A program made the position numbers and the translations under genes. Below the pieces are notes generated by a model. The model saw nothing but the letters and a program-made list of their open reading frames with translations, was not told the DNA's origin and did no database searches. From assembly GCA_050730655.1 (NCBI GenBank), contig JBOHNL010000021.1:29574-93573 (forward strand): 64,000 nucleotides of DNA, read 5' to 3'. Positions 16,071-24,362 of the stretch are shown in pieces. The number at the start of each line of letters is the position of its first letter. Within the stretch, counting starts at the first letter, position 1. The stretch comes from JAFEBO01 sp050730655 (GTDB lineage Bacteria; Planctomycetota; Phycisphaerae; Phycisphaerales; UBA1924).

Positions 16071-18365
16071 TCATAGCGAAAATGCCGTCGCAGACGCATG
16101 TATCACGGAATTTGACGGCATTCGGACACGAATCGCGGTTGTCGCGCCGGTGAATTCGCTCGCCACCACTCCGAAGGATTGGTTGTTTTGGAGCGGCTTG
16201 CCGCCGTCAATCGGAGCCTCCAACAAAACGGCCGCGAGGCTCGCCAGCGGGCCGACGCTGAACACCTCGGGAATTGTGCCGTACGCCGACCATGCTTTTG
16301 TCGTTTCCGCGACTTGGGTATTGCCGCGGCTGACACTGGTCATCACCTTGTCCGGCCTGATCTCACCAAACGCTGTCACAACGAATCCCGGGCTGCCGAT
16401 CGCCCGCCAAGCTTCGTCAACGGGCCCTCGTCCAACCGAGCCTGCTGACCAGGCGCCGGTCTCCAGAATGCCCCGCACCCGGGCGCCTCGCCTTTCTGCA
16501 GATTTACGACTTTCCAATATGAAGGTGACTGCCCCTGAGCCCGTGACAAAGCGATGGGGATGTTGATCGGTATCCCCGCCGTAGAGCCCGCACGCTTCGT
16601 ACGCACGGTTCACCACGGGCGCGTATTCCTCTGCCGCGCTCACCAGCGCACAGTCCCACTGCCCCTGACGGATCCGAAGCGCCGCTAGCCGCAGCGCATC
16701 CAGACCGGCGCAGCGCGTGCCGAGAATCGTCTGGCAAGAACCCTTGATACCGAAGTTCATGCTCAGGTGGGCGGCAGCGACGTTCGGCACGCCTTCGGCG
16801 AAGAGCACCGGATTCGCCGCGCCCATGCCTTCTCGAACGACCTGAGTGTAAAACTCTTCGCAATAGCCGACCGCGCCGTGGGTGGTGCCCAGTATCGCTG
16901 AGGCACGCTCGAGAAAATCCGACTTGATGGCCCGCGCATCCTCACACGCGGCTGCCGTCGCAGCAACAGTCAACTTCGCATACTCGCTCATGCGACGGGC
17001 GCGCCGGCTGCTGATCAAGTGCGCGTAGTCGGACTCGGCAATTGGGCCGGTGTCGCGACTGAGCGCTGGTCGATTTGTTGAACGCAACAGCTCGACGAAG
17101 GCATGATTGCCGATCGCGCCCGGCAAGACCACCCCAACTCCTGTAATGACAACATCGCAGTTCTCACGCGATCGATTCGGGCGAGTCGGGCTTTTGTCCG
17201 ACAGAATCGCGCAGGTGTTTGCACCGCCGAAACCAAGCGACATATTCATGGTCGTGCGAATGGAACGACGCAGCGGCGTGCCGCGTACCACGGACAAGCC
17301 TGAAAACTTCGGATCGGTTTGATCTGCCCCGAGCGTGGGAGGCACGAATCCATCGCGCCTCGCCATGATCGAGAGAATCAATTCCACAGCGCCGGCTCCG
17401 CCGAGCGTGTGACCAAGGTAACTCTTGAATGCGACAACGGGAGTCCTGGATAGTTTCTCTCCGAAGGTCGCGGCCAGAGCTGCATATTCCGCGGCATCGT
17501 TGTTCGGCGTTGAGGTGCCATGGGCCGCGATCATCTCGATATCGAGCGGCGTTAAGTCGGAATTGCGGAACGCGGCCCGGATTGCAGCGGCAGCGCCATC
17601 GCCGGTTGCATGAGGTTGAGTCAAATGGAATGCGTCTGAGGATTCGCCGAATCCGGCGAGGTGGGCGAGAGGCATCTTGCCGCTGGGCGCGGCATCGCTG
17701 ACTCTTTCGAGCACAAGGACGCCATACCCCTCCGCGACTTTCATCCCGTCGCGATCCGCGGCAAACGGCATAGGAGCCGTCGAGGAAATCAGCCTGAGGC
17801 TGTCGAATCCCGCGTAGGAATACTCGCTCACGCAGTCGTACCCCCCCACGACGACGAGATCGAACTCGCCCGAACGCAGGAGAGACATTCCGATTCCGAC
17901 GGCGCTGAGTGCCGAAGAACACGCTGAACAGGTCGTCAGGGCGGGGCCGCCAATCCCTAAACCTTCAAGGGCCCGATCGAGCACTCTGGCTGCCAGAAAT
18001 TCCCGTAACTCGTTCGGGTTGCCGGAACGAAAAAACCGACCGCCGGCATCCATCCCGTGCATCGTGGTGCCAAACACGGCGGCGCGCCGGTTCTGCGCCG
18101 GAGTTGGGAGTCCACGAGTCGCGAGCGCCTGAGAGATCGCGTAGCGGAGGTAACGCGATGGCCGGGAAAGATTGGGAGAAAAATCAGCCGGAAGATCGAC
18201 TGCCTGTCCGCCACCCTTGTCGGGGCGGGCGTGCTGTTCGATCTGGGTCATCGGGCCAAGGCCGCGTTTTCCCTCCCGCACCGCGCTCCAAGTCTCTTCC
18301 GGCGATTTTCCCAGGCTCGAAACCAGTCCAATCCCGGTGATGACAATCGCCGCATCCTGGTGCAA
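16071..18365 (-). CDS. Fused ketosynthase-chain length factor (KS-CLF) of an aryl-polyene type II PKS
   Basis: A 764-aa protein made of two beta-ketoacyl-ACP synthase units. The first (about 5-395) has the full triad: Cys149 in CSACSSALSAVG, His282 in AAHGTST and His319 in YLGHTLGGAG. The second (about 403-764) keeps a Cys552 (GTRCAGLDAL), but both histidines are gone (TAFGEI and SVGPLAS at those places), as in chain length factors. Aryl-polyene systems normally use two separate proteins. The frame stays open to 18848, but that part overlaps the upstream acyltransferase. The TTG at 18365 has GAGGA eight bases before it and begins right at the KS fold, so it is chosen as the start. Confidence 0.9.
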   Translation of the reverse strand: MHQDAAIVITGIGLVSSLGKSPEETWSAVREGKRGLGPMTQIEQHARPDKGGGQAVDLPADFSPNLSRPSRYLRYAISQALATRGLPTPAQNRRAAVFGTTMHGMDAGGRFFRSGNPNELREFLAARVLDRALEGLGIGGPALTTCSACSSALSAVGIGMSLLRSGEFDLVVVGGYDCVSEYSYAGFDSLRLISSTAPMPFAADRDGMKVAEGYGVLVLERVSDAAPSGKMPLAHLAGFGESSDAFHLTQPHATGDGAAAAIRAAFRNSDLTPLDIEMIAAHGTSTPNNDAAEYAALAATFGEKLSRTPVVAFKSYLGHTLGGAGAVELILSIMARRDGFVPPTLGADQTDPKFSGLSVVRGTPLRRSIRTTMNMSLGFGGANTCAILSDKSPTRPNRSRENCDVVITGVGVVLPGAIGNHAFVELLRSTNRPALSRDTGPIAESDYAHLISSRRARRMSEYAKLTVAATAAACEDARAIKSDFLERASAILGTTHGAVGYCEEFYTQVVREGMGAANPVLFAEGVPNVAAAHLSMNFGIKGSCQTILGTRCAGLDALRLAALRIRQGQWDCALVSAAEEYAPVVNRAYEACGLYGGDTDQHPHRFVTGSGAVTFILESRKSAERRGARVRGILETGAWSAGSVGRGPVDEAWRAIGSPGFVVTAFGEIRPDKVMTSVSRGNTQVAETTKAWSAYGTIPEVFSVGPLASLAAVLLEAPIDGGKPLQNNQSFGVVASEFTGATTAIRVRMPSNSVIHASATAFSL

Positions 18366-18387
18366 ATTCCACGTCCTCGGGCAGGGG

Positions 18388-19305
18388 CTACTCGCTGCGC
18401 AAATCCTCGCACCAGACCTTGTGCAGGAGCAGCCATTGATCAGGATACCGGCGAACGCAAGACTCAAGCGCAGCGGCAAACCGGACGACTGCCGGGTCGG
18501 GCGTTCCGGACGCGACTTCGAGCTCCTCCGTCCAGATCGGCTCTTCCAAGTGAATCTGTACCCGTCCGCTTTCGGAGACGACCGCAAAGGTCGGGATGAG
18601 CGGCGACCCGGTGGCTCGCGCGAGCTTGGCCGGACCGGCGGGAACGCGAATGTGGCCTCCGAGAAAAGGAACGGTGACACCGGCTTCGCCGGGACTGAGC
18701 CGATCGCCTTGAACAAGTACGACCTCGTCAGCGCGTAACGCCTCGCGCACTCGCAGCCACATTGCGAGGCCTTCTTCTGCCCTGGCCTCCAGGATTCCAA
18801 GTCGGGCGTGCTGTTCCAGCCGCAACGACTCGAAGACGTGATTTTCATCGCGTCGAAAGACGACGTGCAATCGAGGTTCGCGTTCCGCCAACGATGCCAT
18901 CGCCGTTTCGAAGGAGCCGATGTGGGCGGTCACGAGGATCGCGCCGCGCCGACGTTGACGCGCCTCCTCAAACCGATCCTGCCCCACTATCTTGTCCACG
19001 CGGGCCAGAAGCTCTGCTTTCGAAAGCCCACGGTTGGTCCCGAATTCGACAACCGCGTCGAAAAATCGGCGAAGCACTTTTCTTCCGAATACCCGACATT
19101 CACGACTACTCGATGTTTCCCCGAGCAGCCACCTCGCATTCGCTGTAGTTGTGCGCCGGATGTGCGGCGACGACAACCACGCAGCCCAGATCGCGAATGG
19201 CTTGCATCTTTGAATGACCCAAGGCATGTGGCGGGTGCACCAGAACAACACGCCGAGCCAGAACGCGGCCGCGCGTTCACGCACGCGATTCCATCCGAAA
19301 TTCAC
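18388..19305 (-). CDS. LpxL/HtrB-like lipid acyltransferase
   Basis: A 305-aa member of the lysophospholipid/lipid A late acyltransferase family, with an N-terminal hydrophobic anchor (about 12-45) and the catalytic pair H128-x4-E133 in TAHIGSFET. These enzymes transfer acyl chains from acyl-ACP to a glycolipid at the inner membrane. In aryl-polyene clusters an LpxL-like acyltransferase is a standard component, thought to move the finished polyene from ACP onto a lipid or sugar head group. The ATG overlaps the stop of the LolA-like gene by four bases; the KS-CLF start follows 22 bases after the stop. Confidence 0.85.
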   Translation of the reverse strand: MNFGWNRVRERAAAFWLGVLFWCTRHMPWVIQRCKPFAIWAAWLSSPHIRRTTTANARWLLGETSSSRECRVFGRKVLRRFFDAVVEFGTNRGLSKAELLARVDKIVGQDRFEEARQRRRGAILVTAHIGSFETAMASLAEREPRLHVVFRRDENHVFESLRLEQHARLGILEARAEEGLAMWLRVREALRADEVVLVQGDRLSPGEAGVTVPFLGGHIRVPAGPAKLARATGSPLIPTFAVVSESGRVQIHLEEPIWTEELEVASGTPDPAVVRFAAALESCVRRYPDQWLLLHKVWCEDLRSE

Positions 19306-20072
19306 TTCGACGAGTCCTTGGCCGCCCCGGTGCTTGTGCTCTTCGGAGCGCTCCCCGGTAGCGGCCTGCTCTCGCGCGTTCCCGCGGGCAACTTCGGCTG
19401 GACTTCTTCGTCCGTGACATCCACGTCGACCCTGACGTTGCTCATCACGATTGATGTGCGAGCGCCGTCCGGATCGGTGAATTCGAGCCTACTGATGCAG
19501 GGCAATGCCGTATCAATCAACACGCGGATGTCGGAAATGTGTTCTTTCAGATCTGGATCGCTGGGCGAAAGGGCGACACCCAGAAACCGGCCTCTTGCTG
19601 GCGGCGCGCCCATGGTTTCGGGGTCGACCTCCGAAACTTTGAATTTGGACCGAAGCCCGCCCAGCCGCGGCAAGGGATTGCCCGCAAATTCCTGAAACTC
19701 GCCCGGCAATGGATAGATTTCGACGACCCGCGCTTCGGGGTAGTACATCCGGATTTCGCCTCCCCCAAAGGTCATGATCATTTGACGAGGGGAATCCGTT
19801 TGCCACTTCGCCCGTGCGCCCTTCACGACGATCGAGCCGTTTGACACGAGCGGTTTTTTGAGTAAGGGAGTCGACTTTGTTTGTTCAAAGTCGGCCTTCA
19901 GAGTCCTGATCTGAGCAACGCGAGCATCCAAATCTGCAAGCCGCTGATCGAATGTGTTCGCCCCGCGCGAAGGGGCAGCAACTTCGGTTGGTTCGGAGTT
20001 TCGAGCCGCGTCGGTCGCGCGATTCTGCCAGCCGAGTGTCAGGCATGCAATCAATACGACGGCGATAGTCAT
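19302..20072 (-). CDS. LolA-like periplasmic outer-membrane lipoprotein carrier
   Basis: A 256-aa protein with an N-terminal export signal (residues 1 to about 20) and a LolA-type body: a heptad-like LADLDARVAQIRTLKADFEQ, then alternating strands with GARAKWQTDSPRQM and YYPEARVVEIYPLPG. A low-complexity Ser/Lys tail ends it. LolA-like proteins shuttle lipidated cargo across the periplasm, and LolA homologues are recurrent in aryl-polyene clusters beside MMPL exporters. It overlaps the dehydratase gene upstream and the acyltransferase gene downstream by four bases each, so it is firmly in the operon. Confidence 0.82.
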   Translation of the reverse strand: MTIAVVLIACLTLGWQNRATDAARNSEPTEVAAPSRGANTFDQRLADLDARVAQIRTLKADFEQTKSTPLLKKPLVSNGSIVVKGARAKWQTDSPRQMIMTFGGGEIRMYYPEARVVEIYPLPGEFQEFAGNPLPRLGGLRSKFKVSEVDPETMGAPPARGRFLGVALSPSDPDLKEHISDIRVLIDTALPCISRLEFTDPDGARTSIVMSNVRVDVDVTDEEVQPKLPAGTRESRPLPGSAPKSTSTGAAKDSSK

Positions 20073-20503
20073 GTGGATACTCCGCCTTGACTCTTGCTCG
20101 CGAGTGTCAAATTTCCTTCCGCAAGCATCACCCCGGCGTTCTCTGCCCGCACTTCAAACAGACAGAGGCCGCCAAGTTCTCGTGCGAGTGAAGCTCGCAG
20201 CAGGATGTCCGCTGGCGGTGCCACTTGCTCGATGAACTTCAAATCGATTCGACCGAGCCTGACATCGGCATCTACCGCGTCGAACGCAACAAGGCCCGAG
20301 AGCTGCGCGAGTGCTTCGGCGATCAGCACGCCAGGGACCACGGGTCGACCCGGGAAGTGCCCGGCGAAGAACGGCTCGCTCCCGTCGATAGTCCAGAACG
20401 CTTCGCCCGACTTCTTCGCGCGAAGGGCAACCACCCGAGTCAGAAAACGGAAACCGGATCCGTGCGGCAGGCGATCGATCAGGGCTGGCGACTTTTCGTC
20501 CAA
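20069..20503 (-). CDS. FabZ-like 3-hydroxyacyl-ACP dehydratase
   Basis: A 144-aa hot-dog-fold protein with the FabZ active site: His49 in FAGHFPGRPVVPGV and Glu63 in LIAEALAQLSG. It should dehydrate 3-hydroxyacyl-ACP; in polyene synthesis the double bond is kept because no enoyl reductase acts. The N-terminal LIDRLPHGSGFRFL is also typical of FabZ. It lies 14 bases after the ACP gene and overlaps the LolA-like gene by four bases. It may be the cluster's dedicated dehydratase, distinct from the housekeeping FabZ. Confidence 0.9.
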   Translation of the reverse strand: MDEKSPALIDRLPHGSGFRFLTRVVALRAKKSGEAFWTIDGSEPFFAGHFPGRPVVPGVLIAEALAQLSGLVAFDAVDADVRLGRIDLKFIEQVAPPADILLRASLARELGGLCLFEVRAENAGVMLAEGNLTLASKSQGGVST

Positions 20504-20517
20504 GAGCGGCTCCGACC

Positions 20518-20772
20518 TCAGCGAGACTGAGCATCCACGAACGCCGAGAGCGTCGCGATGCTTGCGAACGCCTGGCGGCCGATTACTTTGTCGTCAATCT
20601 TGAATCCGAACTCCTTCTCGATGTTTGTCACAACGAGCAGGATGTCGAGCGAATCAAGGTCGTACTCGCCTCCGAGCAGCGACATGTCGTCGCCGAGTTG
20701 AGCGTCTGGGCCTAGTCGCAAGCTTTCGCGGATGACACGTTTGATGCGATCGATTGTCGGGACTGATTCCAA
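20518..20772 (-). CDS. Acyl carrier protein of the polyene pathway
   Basis: An 84-aa ACP with the phosphopantetheine-attachment Ser41 in YDLDSLDILLV, where the usual DSL is preserved. The TTG at 20772 gives a normal ACP N-terminus (ESVPTIDRIKRV) and has a GGAGGAG purine block 11 bases before it; another in-frame TTG at 20808 would add twelve unusual residues. It is the first gene of the minus-strand operon and is divergent from the MMPL exporter, so promoters for both directions should lie between 20773 and 20942. The ACP would carry the aryl starter and the growing polyene chain. Confidence 0.87.
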   Translation of the reverse strand: MESVPTIDRIKRVIRESLRLGPDAQLGDDMSLLGGEYDLDSLDILLVVTNIEKEFGFKIDDKVIGRQAFASIATLSAFVDAQSR

Positions 20773-20942
20773 GCGAGCCTGCTCTCCTCCACAAGTCGCC
20801 GCCAACAACCCGAGGGCGACGCCGGTCTTGCGTGCGAAAGTCTATCAGAACCAAAGGTGCGGTTGCATCCGCCACGGTGTTATCCTCGACATGCATGAAT
20901 CCAGAATGAATTGAAGAATCGCAGTCGCATGAAAGCCGGCAA

Positions 20943-23516
20943 TTGAACGACCCGCGCCCATCGCAATTCCTGAAACCTTTTCTTGCGTTCGGAAGACGCC
21001 CCGGCCTGGTGCTGGTGGTCGCCGCGATCGTTGCATTCCTGTCGATCTCCGCAGCCAGCCGCTCGCAGCTCAATGCTTCGATTCAGGACCTTTTGGGCAT
21101 AAGGGATCCGGCTGCCGCGGCACTCGGGCATCTGATGGATGACTTTTCCAGCACCGAGGAGCTCCTTGTGCTGGCGACTGTGGACGACGGAGCAGATTCG
21201 ACCGCCGGAACCAATTCGGCTCGCGAGCACGAAGTCGCGCGTTTGATGGGTTTTGCTGAAAAACTGTCGGCAGCGCTGAAGCAATCTTCGGCAACCGCGC
21301 CGTTCTGCGGCCAAATCTCGTATTCGGCCAGTCTGGAGTTCATGGAATTTTTTACGCGGGAAGCCGTGCCCGCGGGTCTCCTGTATCTCGACGAGAGTGA
21401 GTATCAAGCGTTTCTGGAAAGGCTGACGCCCGAATCCATGCGGCGCCAACTCCTCCAGGACGAGAGCATGATGTCGGCGCCCGGAGGGAACGCACTCACA
21501 AACGTACTGATGAAAGATCCGCTTCGGCTTCGCGATTTTCTGGAATCGAGGCTCACGGGTCAGAGCGACGCGTTTCGTACGTTTGGTGGCCGATCGGAAT
21601 TCGTTTCCAGCGACGGCAAGAGCATTCTCATCCGCGTCGCCGGAGTTCGTCCGCCCAGCGACCTGGAATTCGCGAAGATGATGACGGCGCGCGTGGGCGA
21701 AGTTGCCCGGGCAATTTCATCCCCGGGGTTACGGGTCGATTTAGCCGGGGCGTACGCGATCGCGACGGCAAGCGAGCGCGCGATTCGTGCCGACCTTGTC
21801 AGTACGGTCACATGGTCGCTTGTCATCATGCAGGCCGTATTTCTGATCGGCTACCGGAGCCTGCTCAGCTTTGCGATTGCGTTCATCCCAGTGGCGCTGG
21901 GACTCGCGATGGCATTTGGTTTTCACGCGCTGTTGTCCACGGGCTTCACGCCACTAACCGCCGCGATCGGCGCGATACTGGTGGGCTGCGGGATCGACTA
22001 CCCGATCTATTTCCTCTCATTCTTCGAGTCGGCCCGCGCTCGTGGCCTCCGAGCGATTGACGCCGGTTCAAGTGCGATGGCGTCGCTCGCCGTTCCACTC
22101 ACCGCGGCGTGCGCGACTTCGGTGGCCGGATTCGCCGCAATCGCCGTGTCGGGCGTGCAGGCACTTCGCGATTTTGCGTTTCTGGGCGGAATGGGCCTGC
22201 TTTTCGTGCTGCTCGCGACGATCTGCGTCCTTCCCGCGGTCTTAACGCTTGCGGACCGTGCAGGAGTGTGGGGCGGCGCGGGGCCACGTCGCGGAATCGA
22301 ACCAGTGATCCGCACGATTTGTTCACGCCCCCGCTTCTTCATCGGGTGTTGCGTGTTCGTGACCGCTGGCGCGGCAATATCACTGCTCGCGACGCGCGGC
22401 ATTCACTTTGAGACGGACCTGCGCGTTATGCACCCCAGCCCCAATCCACCGCTCGAGACGCAGGAAATCATCGGTAAAAAGTTTGGTGCCGCGGATTCGA
22501 TGATTGTCTACATCCAGGCACCCACCGGTCCTGAACTCGTGTCACGGGCGTATCAGGCTCAGCGAGCCTTGCGATCGCCGCAAACCGCCGCCGCCGGAAT
22601 TTCGGGCTCGTTCGGTCTGCCCTCGTTGCTGCCGGATCCTGCTGCGCTCCCGGGCCGCGTCGCGGAAATGAAGAGGATTGACCCAGACAAAGTCATCGCG
22701 GATTTCGACGCCGCGGTCGGCGAAAGCATCTTCGAGCCACGGGCACTCGCGCCGTTCAAAGACTTCCTTCGCATCCTGCTCACGAGAACACAGGGCCCAA
22801 CGCTGGAAACTCTCTCGCGATACCCGGCGTTGCGGAACCTGTTGGTGAGTAACTCGCGTGACGGTCCACTTGCAGCGGTCACTGTCCTTTCTCTGGACTC
22901 CGAGACTTTACGGGAGGTCTCGCACGACGCGACGATCGTCATTGCTCGCGAAGCGCTCAAGAAGGCTCCGGGTGCGGTGCTGACCGGGCTCGGCGTCGTG
23001 GGTTATGACGTCTCACGATCCGTCCGCCAGGATTTGCCCGTCATGACGATGATGGCGCTCGTGACAATCGTCGTGTTTCTTCTCGTCGCGCTGCGATCAA
23101 TTCGCGACGCCGCGCTCGCGCTGATTCCGGTGGCATTCGGAATCCTCTGTCTGCTCGGCTACATGAGTATCGCCCGTGAACAGTTCAACCTTGCCAACGG
23201 GCTCGCGATCCCGCTTCTACTTGGTATTGGAGTGGACTACGGAATCTTCGTGGTCCGGATGGCTCAACAGTCCCGCCTCGCAGGTGAAGGACCCGAAGGC
23301 CTTCCGACGAGGCTTGCCGCCAGCCTTCACGCCATGCTGCTCTCTGCCGCAACAAACGTCGTCGGATTTGGCACCTTGGCCTTTACCAGCGTTCCGGCGG
23401 TTCAATCGCTCGGCAAGGTCATAGCAGTAGGCGTGGTCGCGTGCGTCGCGGGGACGCTCTTGCTGCTGACTCCCGTTTTGGTGCTATCGGCATTTCAACG
23501 AGCGCGCAAGTTCTGA
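20943..23516 (+). CDS. MMPL/RND-family exporter (aryl-polyene type)
   Basis: An 857-aa membrane protein with the repeated RND topology: one N-terminal helix (about 20-42), a large periplasmic loop, a block of helices (about 285-440), a second helix after residue 460, a second loop and a C-terminal helix block (about 695-850). The glycine/acidic motifs GAILVGCGIDYPIYF and LLLGIGVDYGIFVV sit at equivalent places in the two halves, as in MMPL proteins. MMPL exporters are constant members of xanthomonadin and aryl-polyene clusters. The start is a TTG at 20943; no in-frame ATG is close upstream. It is divergent from the ACP gene and precedes the methyltransferase gene. Confidence 0.88.
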   Translation: MNDPRPSQFLKPFLAFGRRPGLVLVVAAIVAFLSISAASRSQLNASIQDLLGIRDPAAAALGHLMDDFSSTEELLVLATVDDGADSTAGTNSAREHEVARLMGFAEKLSAALKQSSATAPFCGQISYSASLEFMEFFTREAVPAGLLYLDESEYQAFLERLTPESMRRQLLQDESMMSAPGGNALTNVLMKDPLRLRDFLESRLTGQSDAFRTFGGRSEFVSSDGKSILIRVAGVRPPSDLEFAKMMTARVGEVARAISSPGLRVDLAGAYAIATASERAIRADLVSTVTWSLVIMQAVFLIGYRSLLSFAIAFIPVALGLAMAFGFHALLSTGFTPLTAAIGAILVGCGIDYPIYFLSFFESARARGLRAIDAGSSAMASLAVPLTAACATSVAGFAAIAVSGVQALRDFAFLGGMGLLFVLLATICVLPAVLTLADRAGVWGGAGPRRGIEPVIRTICSRPRFFIGCCVFVTAGAAISLLATRGIHFETDLRVMHPSPNPPLETQEIIGKKFGAADSMIVYIQAPTGPELVSRAYQAQRALRSPQTAAAGISGSFGLPSLLPDPAALPGRVAEMKRIDPDKVIADFDAAVGESIFEPRALAPFKDFLRILLTRTQGPTLETLSRYPALRNLLVSNSRDGPLAAVTVLSLDSETLREVSHDATIVIAREALKKAPGAVLTGLGVVGYDVSRSVRQDLPVMTMMALVTIVVFLLVALRSIRDAALALIPVAFGILCLLGYMSIAREQFNLANGLAIPLLLGIGVDYGIFVVRMAQQSRLAGEGPEGLPTRLAASLHAMLLSAATNVVGFGTLAFTSVPAVQSLGKVIAVGVVACVAGTLLLLTPVLVLSAFQRARKF

Positions 23517-23573
23517 CTGGCATCGGTTTCAGGCGAAGCGAGCCGGCTTTCCACGATTCACGTTGGCATTACA

Positions 23574-24362
23574 ATGCTTTCGCCGATGACTAAATCGCAC
23601 TTGCAATCCCCTACCCCTCAACCGGACGTCTCCACGCTTCCGCCTCACCCGCCAATCCCGGGCTATTACGAGACGCCTGCGAGCAAACAAGAGTTTCTAA
23701 ACAGGATCTTTGACGAGACCGCGGCCGACTACGACAAGGTCGAGCAATATCTTTCGCTCGGGACAGGAGGGTGGTACCGTCGGCAGGCACTGCGCAACGC
23801 CGGCCTCAAACCCGGAATGCGTTTGGCGGACGTCGCCATTGGTACCGGGCTGGTCGCTCTCGAAGCCGTCACCATCATGGGATCTGGCGCGAACATTGTG
23901 GGCATCGACCCGAGCTCCGAAATGCTTTCTCGCGCTCGGGAGCGCCTGGGGATCGAGACCGTTGTCGCAAGGGCGGAAGCCCTGCCATTCGATTCCGCCA
24001 CATTCGATTTTGTGTCCATGGGATATGCATTGCGGCATGTCGAGAGCTTCGATGCCGCGTTTCGCGAGTTCTTTCGCGTCTTGAAACCGGGCGGGCGCGT
24101 TTGCATTTTGGAAATTACTCGCCCCAAAACGCGGGTCGGTAAGGCATTCTTTCGCGCCTATACAAAACTACCGCGTTTGATCAGCAAGATCACCACGCTC
24201 GCCCCACGTACACCGGAATTATGGACTTACTACTGGGAAACTATTGACGGGTGCTTGCCCCCGGAGCACGTTTTGCGCGCTCTGTCCACTGCGGGCTTTT
24301 CTGAAATAGAACGTCAAGTTTCACTTGGAATATTTTCCGAGTATGTCGCTACCAAGCACTAG
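23574..24362 (+). CDS. SAM-dependent methyltransferase (UbiE/COQ5-like)
   Basis: A 262-aa class I methyltransferase. NRIFDETAADYDKVEQYLS precedes the SAM-binding motif ADVAIGTGLVALEA, the acidic loop NIVGIDPSSEML, and FDFVSMGYALRHV. The pattern is that of UbiE/MenG-type C- or O-methyltransferases. Position 57 bases after the exporter gene suggests one transcript and a role in methylating the aryl ring or hydroxyl of the polyene. A quinone-pathway role is the alternative. Its TAG stop and the TAG of the convergent bshA gene share the same CTAG, so the two genes overlap by four bases. Confidence 0.85.
   Translation: MLSPMTKSHLQSPTPQPDVSTLPPHPPIPGYYETPASKQEFLNRIFDETAADYDKVEQYLSLGTGGWYRRQALRNAGLKPGMRLADVAIGTGLVALEAVTIMGSGANIVGIDPSSEMLSRARERLGIETVVARAEALPFDSATFDFVSMGYALRHVESFDAAFREFFRVLKPGGRVCILEITRPKTRVGKAFFRAYTKLPRLISKITTLAPRTPELWTYYWETIDGCLPPEHVLRALSTAGFSEIERQVSLGIFSEYVATKH

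Noticed and set aside
18366..18848. N-terminal extension of the ketosynthase frame
   Set aside because: It overlaps the acyltransferase gene in another frame, is low in domain signal, and a TTG with a good ribosome site lies at the start of the KS fold.
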